DNA of 8,029 nt from JBEKEX01 sp050013615 (GTDB taxonomy: Bacteria > Chloroflexota > Anaerolineae > Anaerolineales > Anaerolineaceae), in NCBI GenBank assembly GCA_050013615.1, contig JBEKEX010000123.1, forward strand, positions 1-8,029. Direction: 5' to 3'. Both the position numbers and the translations under genes were made by a program. Of this stretch, positions 1 to 5,602 are shown piece by piece. The notes under the pieces are model-generated. The model worked only from the letters and a program-made list of their open reading frames with translations. It was not told the DNA's origin and made no database searches. Each line of letters begins with the position of its first letter. The stretch's first letter is position 1.

Positions 1-957
<957 letters not shown>

Positions 958-966
958 ATAATTTTT

Positions 967-982
967 CACCAATTACTTGGTG
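967..982 (-). other. Hairpin just upstream of mature 16S 5' end
   Basis: CACCAA and TTGGTG (982-977 and 972-967 in the sense strand) form a 6-bp stem with a 4-nt loop, ending about ten bases before the estimated 16S 5' end. It may take part in pre-16S processing, which is an inference from position alone. Confidence 0.45.
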
Positions 983-1053
983 TAAGTTACGGATCTTACT
1001 GGATTGATCAGGTTCTCGCTTCCTATCACTATTCAATTATTAAGGTTCCGCCC

Positions 1054-1097
1054 GCACCGTTAGGTGCTGTACCCATGGGCATCTACACCCTTGGGTG
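1054..1097 (-). other. Small hairpins in the proximal 16S leader
   Basis: Downstream of P3 the leader RNA can form a 5-bp perfect stem with a 4-nt loop (GCACC at 1067-1063 with GGTGC at 1058-1054) and a compact CACCC/GGGTG palindrome (1097-1086). These probably fold within the pre-16S leader. No function can be assigned from sequence. Confidence 0.4.
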
Positions 1098-1114
1098 CTT
1101 ACATCGAGGGCGAG

Positions 1115-1143
1115 ATTCTACTCACCTTCACTCACCCTGTCAA
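1115..1143 (-). promoter_or_regulatory. rRNA promoter P3 (proximal)
   Basis: On the minus strand: TTGACA (1138-1143), a 17-bp spacer and TAGAAT (1115-1120). The predicted start is near 1108, about 150 nt before mature 16S. The discriminator is GC-rich (CTCGCC), as at P1. Confidence 0.8.
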
Positions 1144-1154
1144 GGGCTGAGGAC

Positions 1155-1203
1155 AAAACGCCGATGTTTTCCTCTCGTACTGTCTTTCCGGGATCACATC
1201 GGC
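1155..1203 (-). terminator. Second hairpin plus U-tract between P2 and P3
   Basis: In the rRNA-sense strand GCCGATGT (1203-1196) can pair with ACATCGGC (1167-1160), an 8-bp perfect stem enclosing 28 nt. After one further base come four U (1158-1155). The stem core is the same seven bases as in the hairpin upstream of P2, and the distance to the next -35 element is nearly the same (11 against 13 bp). The long loop makes it a poorer terminator candidate than the first one. Confidence 0.4.
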
Positions 1204-1297
1204 CGTCTCAGCGATGTCGTCGAGGCTGTCTCGCCAGCCACTTCAGTTGTTAGCGATCCGCCTTTCGGCAAGATCTCAACTCTCAAATCGGACTCTT

Positions 1298-1326
1298 ATT
1301 TTAAGCACTTCCCTCAAGTCTGTCAA
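1298..1326 (-). promoter_or_regulatory. rRNA promoter P2 (middle)
   Basis: On the minus strand: TTGACA (1321-1326), a 17-bp spacer and TAAAAT (1298-1303). The predicted start is near 1291. The -35 is preceded by CCC, giving the same CCCTTGACA string as P1 and P3. Unlike P1 and P3, its discriminator (AAGAGT) is not GC-rich. Confidence 0.8.
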
Positions 1327-1339
1327 GGGTCGTAGCCAC

Positions 1340-1370
1340 AAAAAGTACCGATGTCGAACTTCAACATCGG
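1340..1370 (-). terminator. Hairpin plus U-tract between rRNA promoters P1 and P2
   Basis: In the rRNA-sense strand the arm 1370-1362 (CCGATGTTG) pairs with 1356-1348 (CGACATCGG). This is a 9-bp stem with one U-G wobble and a 5-nt loop, followed closely by five U (1344-1340). This is the form of an intrinsic terminator or attenuator, acting on transcripts from P1. It stands about 13 bp before the -35 element of P2. rRNA transcription complexes are often termination-resistant, so actual termination is uncertain. Confidence 0.5.
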
Positions 1371-1450
1371 CGCTGCAACTTTCTGAGTTCCGGGTTGGCT
1401 TTGGCGATATTCGGTTTTTATCGATCAGCCTTGCTTATTGATCTTCTACC

Positions 1451-1491
1451 TGACAACGGGCTGGATTATACCGCGAGCCATTCCGTTGTCA
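1451..1491. repeat. Inverted repeat framing rRNA promoter P1
   Basis: TGACAACGG at 1451-1459 and its exact reverse complement CCGTTGTCA at 1483-1491 lie with centres 32 bp apart, about three helical turns. One arm overlaps the P1 -35 element and the other covers the predicted start site. This geometry would suit a dimeric regulator or two operator half-sites. It could also be chance, since one arm is partly fixed by the TTGACA hexamer. Confidence 0.6.
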
Positions 1492-1492
1492 A
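1465..1492 (-). promoter_or_regulatory. rRNA promoter P1 (distal)
   Basis: On the minus strand there is TTGACA (1487-1492), a 16-bp spacer, and TATAAT (1465-1470), which is a perfect match to both sigma-70-type hexamers. The predicted start is about 1457-1458. The discriminator between the -10 and the start is GC-rich (CCAGCC), a feature linked to stringent control in other bacteria. The stretch upstream of the -35 (about 1500-1520) is AT-rich and could act as an UP element. A 9-bp inverted repeat frames the promoter (1451-1459 and 1483-1491). Confidence 0.85.
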
Positions 1493-1578
1493 GGGTTTTG
1501 CCCATATTTAAGGTTTAATCTGTGGCTGACATTTTCCTTCTTGAGATTTTACAAACTTCTGCCTGCCCCACCACGAAA

Positions 1579-1587
1579 TGCTATAAT
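1579..1587 (+). promoter_or_regulatory. Extended -10 promoter of the VanW gene
   Basis: TGCTATAAT is an extended -10 (TGn followed by a perfect TATAAT at 1582-1587). No convincing -35 lies at 16-18 bp, which extended -10 promoters tolerate. With the -10 ending at 1587, the usual +1 falls on 1594, the A of the chosen ATG. The transcript would then have no 5' leader. Confidence 0.65.
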
Positions 1588-1593
1588 TCCATT

Positions 1594-3462
1594 ATGCAAG
1601 TTATAAGCCGTCCTTTTATTTCGACTCAATCAGTGATCCGGCAGGTATTTCTGGCGCTCTTCTTTGGCGTCTGTGTATTCCTCTTTGTCCTCTTTATTCT
1701 CTCCCTCGGTTTTCAACTGGTGTTCATCGGCCGTATCTTGCCGGGTGTCACTGTCGCCGGCATCGACGTGGGAGGGATGACCGTCACCGATGCCGCCAGG
1801 AAGATCAACGCCACCATCACTTTCCCGCGGTCCGGCCACATCACATTGCAAGACGGCGATCAAACTTGGCAGGCCACACCTGCCAACCTGGGCCTCATCC
1901 TCGATCCCAACGCCTCTGCCGAGTCCGCCTTTGGAGTTGGCCGTGAAGGCAATCTGATCAAGGCCATGGCCGAGCAGTTTGGTGCTATCTACTATGGTCA
2001 TCCCGCCTCGCTGGCGCTTATTTTCGACCAGCGCACGGCGTACCAATATTTATCCGGTCTGAAGAAGCAGGTTGATCTGCCCGCAGTCGAAGCTAATATC
2101 AGCCTGCAAGGCACCAATGTGGTGGTCACCAACGGTCAGGCAGGACGAACGTTGGATGTCGAAGCGACATTGGCGTTCTTGACACCGTTAATGAGTTCGT
2201 TCCAAAACAGCACGCTCCCCCTGGTGGTGCACGAGACCCAACCCGAAGTGATGGACGCCACAGCCCAGGCCAACCTGGCGCGTCAGATCCTTTCCCAGCC
2301 GCTCACCCTCACCCTGCCGGATGGTCAGCCCGATAAAAGCCAGTTGGGCCCGTGGGTCATACAGCCAACTGATTTGGCGGCGATGCTCAATTTCGAGCGC
2401 ATCAACACCAACGGCACCTCCGCTTCTTACCAGGTCACCATCGACAGCGAAGCGCTACGCAGCTATCTGGTCAGCCTGTCAACCGCCGTGGCTCTCGACC
2501 CGCAGAACACGCGCTTCACTTTTAATGATGGCACCAGCCAGCTCGACGTGATCCAGCCCGCGGTCATTGGCCGTGTCCTTAATATAGATAAGAGCGTTGC
2601 CACCATTCAGCAGCAATTGGCGCAAGGGAACCACACCATCGCCCTGGAATTCGACTTCACCTCCCCGCAAGTGACCGATAACATGACAGGCTCCCAACTC
2701 GGCATCACACAATTGATCTATTCTGAAACAACTTATTTTTTTGGCTCACCCAGCGCCCGCATGCAAAACATCCAAATCGCGGCCAGCCGCTTCCATGGCC
2801 TGCTGGTGCCACCGGGCGCCACTTTCTCCATGGCACAGCAGATCGGCGATATCAGCCTCGATAATGGATACGCCGAAGCGCCTATCATCGTCGGTGACCG
2901 TACCATCAATGGCGTTGGCGGCGGGGTCTGCCAAGTGAGCACCACCCTCTTCCGCACCGCCCTCTACGCCGGTTTCCCCATCGTTGACCGCACACCGCAT
3001 GCCTACCAGGTTATGTATTATGAACAGACTGCGACCGGGCAGCACGATCCAAAGCTGGCCGGCATGGATGCCACCGTCTTCTTCCCCTTGGTTGATCTTC
3101 AATTTACCAACGATACGCCTTATTGGTTATTGATGGAAACCTACTTCGACGCTTCCGGCCATTCGCTCACCTGGAAATTCTATTCCACGTCGGATGGTCG
3201 CTCGGTTGTCGTAAACGCATCCGGCCCCACAAACATCGTCGATCCGCTGCCGGATGTTTACAACGAGAACCCCGATCTGCCAAAGGGCGAGATTAAGCAG
3301 GTTGACTGGGCCGTTCAAGGTGCAGACGTGACCGTCAACCGAACAGTCAGTCGCAATGGTTCGATTTATTTCAGCGATACGTATTCCACCCATTATGTCC
3401 CATGGCCAAATATATTCGAATATGGTCCGGGTACAGATATCCCCAGTTCGCCTTCAAAATAA
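1594..3462 (+). CDS. VanW family protein with peptidoglycan-binding-like repeats, membrane-anchored
   Basis: A 622-residue single-pass envelope protein. Residues 18-46 form one strong transmembrane helix, so the rest should face outside. Two repeats of the putative peptidoglycan-binding type (PG_binding_4) follow, with telltale glycine turns near residues 180-187 (NGQAGRTLD) and 324-330. The VanW domain covers roughly 385-515, with the signature GVGGGVCQVS at 440-449 (Cys446) and GMDAT at 490-494. The tail (about 530-610) resembles a G5 domain. VanW occurs in some vancomycin-resistance clusters, but its biochemical role is unknown and most homologues, like this one, lie outside such clusters. 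I chose the ATG at 1594. The longer frame from GTG 1522 would put the promoter's -10 inside the gene and a polar stretch before the membrane helix. The gene diverges from the rRNA operon. Resistance should not be inferred. Confidence 0.9.
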   Translation: MQVISRPFISTQSVIRQVFLALFFGVCVFLFVLFILSLGFQLVFIGRILPGVTVAGIDVGGMTVTDAARKINATITFPRSGHITLQDGDQTWQATPANLGLILDPNASAESAFGVGREGNLIKAMAEQFGAIYYGHPASLALIFDQRTAYQYLSGLKKQVDLPAVEANISLQGTNVVVTNGQAGRTLDVEATLAFLTPLMSSFQNSTLPLVVHETQPEVMDATAQANLARQILSQPLTLTLPDGQPDKSQLGPWVIQPTDLAAMLNFERINTNGTSASYQVTIDSEALRSYLVSLSTAVALDPQNTRFTFNDGTSQLDVIQPAVIGRVLNIDKSVATIQQQLAQGNHTIALEFDFTSPQVTDNMTGSQLGITQLIYSETTYFFGSPSARMQNIQIAASRFHGLLVPPGATFSMAQQIGDISLDNGYAEAPIIVGDRTINGVGGGVCQVSTTLFRTALYAGFPIVDRTPHAYQVMYYEQTATGQHDPKLAGMDATVFFPLVDLQFTNDTPYWLLMETYFDASGHSLTWKFYSTSDGRSVVVNASGPTNIVDPLPDVYNENPDLPKGEIKQVDWAVQGADVTVNRTVSRNGSIYFSDTYSTHYVPWPNIFEYGPGTDIPSSPSK

Positions 3463-3530
3463 CCTTTTCGATAATAGGTTTCTCTGGATAGAATCATCCT
3501 CGCAAACGCCCTGCCCCATTTGAAGTTACG

Positions 3531-3560
3531 TTGAGACCAACGCATTCCCTGTGGTAAAAT
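3531..3560 (+). promoter_or_regulatory. Promoter of the Trm112-like gene
   Basis: TTGAGA (3531-3536), an 18-bp spacer and TAAAAT (3555-3560), with TGG directly before the -10 giving an extended -10. The predicted start near 3567 leaves a 25-nt leader that contains the GGAGG ribosome site at 3583-3587. The rest of the 129-bp gap after VanW shows nothing clear. Confidence 0.7.
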
Positions 3561-3591
3561 TAAAAACCAGGTACACTTTTTTGGAGGAACC

Positions 3592-3813
3592 ATGGTCCAT
3601 CCAGACCTGATCGAGATCTTGCGTTGCCCTGTCTGTGTTCATGAAAAAGAAGGCCGGCTGGATTTCTACAAAGAAAGCTGGCTCGTCTGCAATGAATGTG
3701 GTCGCAAATATCCCATCGTTGAAGACATCCCGGTGATGCTGATCGATGAAGGCGATAAGTGGATCAGCACTCCGGTCGAGCAACTTCCAATTCCCCCACC
3801 CAAGATCAGCTAG
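3592..3813 (+). CDS. Small zinc-binding Trm112-like (YcaR/UPF0434 type) protein
   Basis: A 73-residue protein. It has two CxxC pairs, Cys12/Cys15 (CPVC) and Cys33/Cys36 (CNEC), followed by KYPIVEDIPVML at 39-50, the characteristic strand of this family. The four cysteines form a complete zinc ribbon, whereas some proteobacterial members keep only part of it. In eukaryotes and archaea, Trm112 activates methyltransferases that modify tRNA, rRNA and release factors. In bacteria the role is largely undefined, and no methyltransferase lies beside this gene. The start is supported by GGAGG four bases before the ATG. The C-terminal tail is proline-rich. It has its own promoter, so it is probably a single-gene unit. 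Confidence 0.88.
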   Translation: MVHPDLIEILRCPVCVHEKEGRLDFYKESWLVCNECGRKYPIVEDIPVMLIDEGDKWISTPVEQLPIPPPKIS

Positions 3814-3825
3814 ATTTTTGTCAAC

Positions 3826-3857
3826 GGCCATGCCTTGACATAAAAAGCGGCGTGGCC
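3826..3857 (+). other. Hairpin between Trm112-like and LCP genes
   Basis: GGCCATGCC (3826-3834) and GGCGTGGCC (3849-3857) can form a 9-bp stem with one U-G pair and a 14-nt loop. It follows the Trm112-like stop by 12 bases. No U-tract follows, so it is not a classical intrinsic terminator, but it may end or protect that transcript. Confidence 0.35.
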
Positions 3858-3880
3858 TGGCATCAACCTTGCAACCTTTG

Positions 3881-3908
3881 TTGAAATTGACACGCTCTGG
3901 CGTATTAT
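3881..3908 (+). promoter_or_regulatory. Promoter of the LCP gene
   Basis: TTGAAA (3881-3886), a 16-bp spacer and TATTAT (3903-3908). The predicted start near 3915 lies only about 6 nt before the ATG at 3921. The only SD-like bases (AGGA, 3909-3912) would then lie upstream of the transcript, so initiation would be nearly leaderless. Confidence 0.55.
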
Positions 3909-3920
3909 AGGAAAAAACGT

Positions 3921-5363
3921 ATGGCTCGCATCAATAGAACAACATCACGCAGAACAGCTCGCCCCGATAAAACTTCCATGATCGTCCTGGGCATTTTTGT
4001 TGTCCTGGCGGTCGCCACCGCCATCACTGGGTTTATCGTTGTGCGCAATCTGGTCACTTCATGGAATTTGACCAGCGGCAGCAGTAGCCTCCCGGGCGTA
4101 GCAGTGCCTACCACCAGCAACGGCTCTTCAACTTCCGTCGCCTCCAATCAGCCGGCTCAATCTGAAGCCGGTCCAACCCCTGTACCTTGGGACGGCAAAA
4201 GCCGGGTGAACATCTTGCTAATGGGTTATGACTACCGAGACTACGAAGCTGGCAGTTGGCCGCCGCGCACGGACACGATGATCCTTCTTACAATTGACCC
4301 CTCTACTGCCACGGCTGGCATGCTTTCTATTCCGCGTGACCTGTGGGTGCAAATCCGTAATTTTGGCAGCGATAACGGTTATAACAAGATCAACACCGCT
4401 TTTTATTATGGCGAGCTTTATCACTTGCCTGGCGGCGGCGCCGGACTTGCCATGGAGACGATCGAAAACTTGCTGGGCGTTCCCATCAACTACTATGTGG
4501 TAATGAATTTTGATTCCTTTGTTAAAATTATCGATGATATTGGTGGTGTCGTCGTCACCCCCAGCGTAGATACAGTGGTGCAGCCCATCGGCAGCAACAC
4601 GTACAAACAAACTTTGAAAGCGGGTGTGACCTACACGCTTCCCGGTGATTTAGCACTTTCTTACGTGCGTAATCGCGATTCGCTTCCAGGCAACGATTTT
4701 GATCGTTCCAAGAATCAGCAAGCCGTCATAATGGCTGTGAAAAACCGCATCTTGTCGCTCAAAGAGCTTCCCTCTCTGTTGCTTAAAGCTCCGTCGATCT
4801 ATCAGGATATCCAGGGTGGTGTCAATACCAACCTCTCCTTTGATCAAGCCCTGGCGCTCGGTCAAATGGCGCTGCAAATTGACCCCAATAAAATTATCAG
4901 AGCCTCCATCGGCCCTGATCAACTGGTACAAGGCGTCTCGCCGGGAGGCCTGGACATTTATATGCCCATTCCGGATAAAATCCGCACTGTGACCGATTCG
5001 ATCTTTGCTACCGGCGGTGTAACCGCCCCCATGGCAGTCGCTTCAGATCAGCAAAGTGCCATGCAGTCCGAAGCCGCCCGCATCGTCATCGAAAACGGTT
5101 CCGGCACCGCTGGCCTGGCCGATCAAACAGCCACTTACTTGAAGCAGCAAGGGCTCAACGTGATCCAAACTGCCAATGCCGATCAGCAAACCACGGATAG
5201 CATCATCTATTTGTACAATTCGAAGCCCTACACCTTGGCCTATCTGACCAACCTTTTCGGTATCAGTAGCAGCAACATTTACAACAGCAATGACCCCTCT
5301 CAACCTTACGATATTGTGGTCATCGCCGGTCAGAGTTGGGCCAACTCGAACCCCATGAAATAG
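3921..5363 (+). CDS. LCP family (LytR-CpsA-Psr) protein with LytR_C domain
   Basis: A 480-residue envelope protein. Family members transfer glycopolymers from lipid carriers to peptidoglycan at the outer face of the membrane. A basic N-terminus (residues 1-18) precedes one transmembrane helix (19-41), then a low-complexity Ser/Thr/Pro linker to about 92. The LCP domain (about 93-290) shows RTDTM at 116-120 and SIPRD at 136-140, containing the acidic and arginine residues that bind the polyprenyl-phosphate head group, and NRDSLPGNDFDRSKNQQ at 251-267. The family usually has RxxRQQ at the last site; here Asn265 stands in for the second arginine. A LytR_C domain fills about 384-476. It has its own promoter and ends at a strong hairpin. 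With VanW it gives the region an envelope character. The transferred polymer is unknown. Confidence 0.92.
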   Translation: MARINRTTSRRTARPDKTSMIVLGIFVVLAVATAITGFIVVRNLVTSWNLTSGSSSLPGVAVPTTSNGSSTSVASNQPAQSEAGPTPVPWDGKSRVNILLMGYDYRDYEAGSWPPRTDTMILLTIDPSTATAGMLSIPRDLWVQIRNFGSDNGYNKINTAFYYGELYHLPGGGAGLAMETIENLLGVPINYYVVMNFDSFVKIIDDIGGVVVTPSVDTVVQPIGSNTYKQTLKAGVTYTLPGDLALSYVRNRDSLPGNDFDRSKNQQAVIMAVKNRILSLKELPSLLLKAPSIYQDIQGGVNTNLSFDQALALGQMALQIDPNKIIRASIGPDQLVQGVSPGGLDIYMPIPDKIRTVTDSIFATGGVTAPMAVASDQQSAMQSEAARIVIENGSGTAGLADQTATYLKQQGLNVIQTANADQQTTDSIIYLYNSKPYTLAYLTNLFGISSSNIYNSNDPSQPYDIVVIAGQSWANSNPMK

Positions 5364-5390
5364 CCCGTTCAAGCAAACTACAGATGAGCA

Positions 5391-5423
5391 AATAGCCCCG
5401 CGCAGAAACTGCGCGGGGCTATT
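5391..5423 (+). terminator. 15-bp perfect hairpin after the LCP gene
   Basis: Arms 5391-5405 and 5409-5423 are exact complements around an AAA loop, with a GC-rich core (GCCCCGCGCAG). It begins 28 bases after the LCP stop. The following sequence (CTTGAATATA) is only weakly U-rich, but the stem is very stable and ends in AAT/ATT pairs that supply some of the U-tract. It could work on either strand and insulates LCP from the importer genes. Confidence 0.8.
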
Positions 5424-5449
5424 CTTGAATATATCAGGTATAATTTAAG

Positions 5450-5477
5450 TTGACATTGACCTGTTTTCATGTATAAT
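5450..5477 (+). promoter_or_regulatory. Promoter of the solute-binding protein gene
   Basis: TTGACA (5450-5455), a 16-bp spacer and TATAAT (5472-5477), both hexamers perfect. This predicts strong expression, as expected for a binding lipoprotein. The start near 5484 gives a leader of about 119 nt. A second TTGAC (5456-5460) follows the -35 directly. A separate TATAAT at 5439-5444 lacks a -35. Confidence 0.8.
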
Positions 5478-5508
5478 CAATCAATTAAACTTTGTTGTTT
5501 TAACTGAT

Positions 5509-5517
5509 AAGGAGGTG
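5509..5517 (+). promoter_or_regulatory. Orphan Shine-Dalgarno-like sequence in the 5' leader
   Basis: AAGGAGGTG complements the usual 3' end of bacterial 16S rRNA across its whole length. No ATG, GTG or TTG lies 5-10 bases downstream. The nearest is GTG at 5518, only 2-3 bases away, opening nine codons. The working SD for the downstream gene is a different one at 5587-5595. Confidence 0.5.
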
Positions 5518-5586
5518 GTGCCCCAAATCAAGTTAAGCGATTCGTGATTCGTTTGTTTTTTGTTCCACTTGCTTTCTCAAATTTAG

Positions 5587-5595
5587 AAGGAGGAG
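5587..5595 (+). promoter_or_regulatory. Ribosome binding site of the solute-binding protein gene
   Basis: AAGGAGGAG ends seven bases before the ATG at 5603, with the GGAGG core nine bases away. It is a strong site that fixes the start codon. Confidence 0.85.
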
Positions 5596-5602
5596 ATTCG
5601 TA

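Larger units (their letters stand above)
958..1458 (-). other. Long 16S rRNA leader with multiple promoters and hairpins
   Basis: This stretch holds no protein gene. It is the transcribed leader of the 16S gene, about 500 nt from the farthest promoter. Reading leftward it contains P1's start region, a hairpin with U-tract (1340-1370), promoter P2 (1298-1326), a second hairpin with U-tract (1155-1203), promoter P3 (1115-1143), then small hairpins at 1086-1097, 1054-1067 and 967-982. I looked for a boxA-like antitermination element resembling the E. coli or Bacillus forms and did not recognise one. Processing sites cannot be placed because the 16S trailer is outside the window. Open frames across it (for example 715-1335 on the plus strand) run into 16S and are not genes. 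Confidence 0.85.

Noticed and set aside
1054..1097. Repeated short palindromes in the 16S leader as a CRISPR or mobile-element remnant
   Set aside because: The units differ in sequence and spacing, there are no spacers, and they fit ordinary leader RNA hairpins.
1522..1593. Longer VanW start at GTG 1522
   Set aside because: It lacks an SD, would embed the strong extended -10 in the gene, and adds a 24-residue segment before the membrane helix that looks unlike a VanW N-terminus.
1630..2046. Minus-strand open frame within VanW, and similar opposite-strand frames within the LCP and binding-protein genes
   Set aside because: They are shadows of well-supported genes and have no promoter, ribosome site or family resemblance.
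1594..3462. VanW as part of a vancomycin-resistance cluster
   Set aside because: No vanH, vanA/B, vanX, vanY, vanR or vanS-like gene is present; VanW-domain proteins are widespread outside resistance clusters.
3461..3480. AACCT/AGGTT inverted repeat at the VanW stop codon as a terminator
   Set aside because: The stem is only five pairs, is AT-rich, and no clear U-tract follows.
3835..3892. Additional TTGACA hexamers at 3835-3840 and 3887-3892 before the LCP gene
   Set aside because: Neither has a -10-like hexamer at 15-19 bp; the second is only 10 bp from TATTAT. TTGAAA at 3881 is correctly spaced.
5439..5444. TATAAT just after the LCP terminator as a second promoter for the binding protein
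   Set aside because: No -35 hexamer at a suitable distance and no extended -10; the 5450-5477 promoter is far better.
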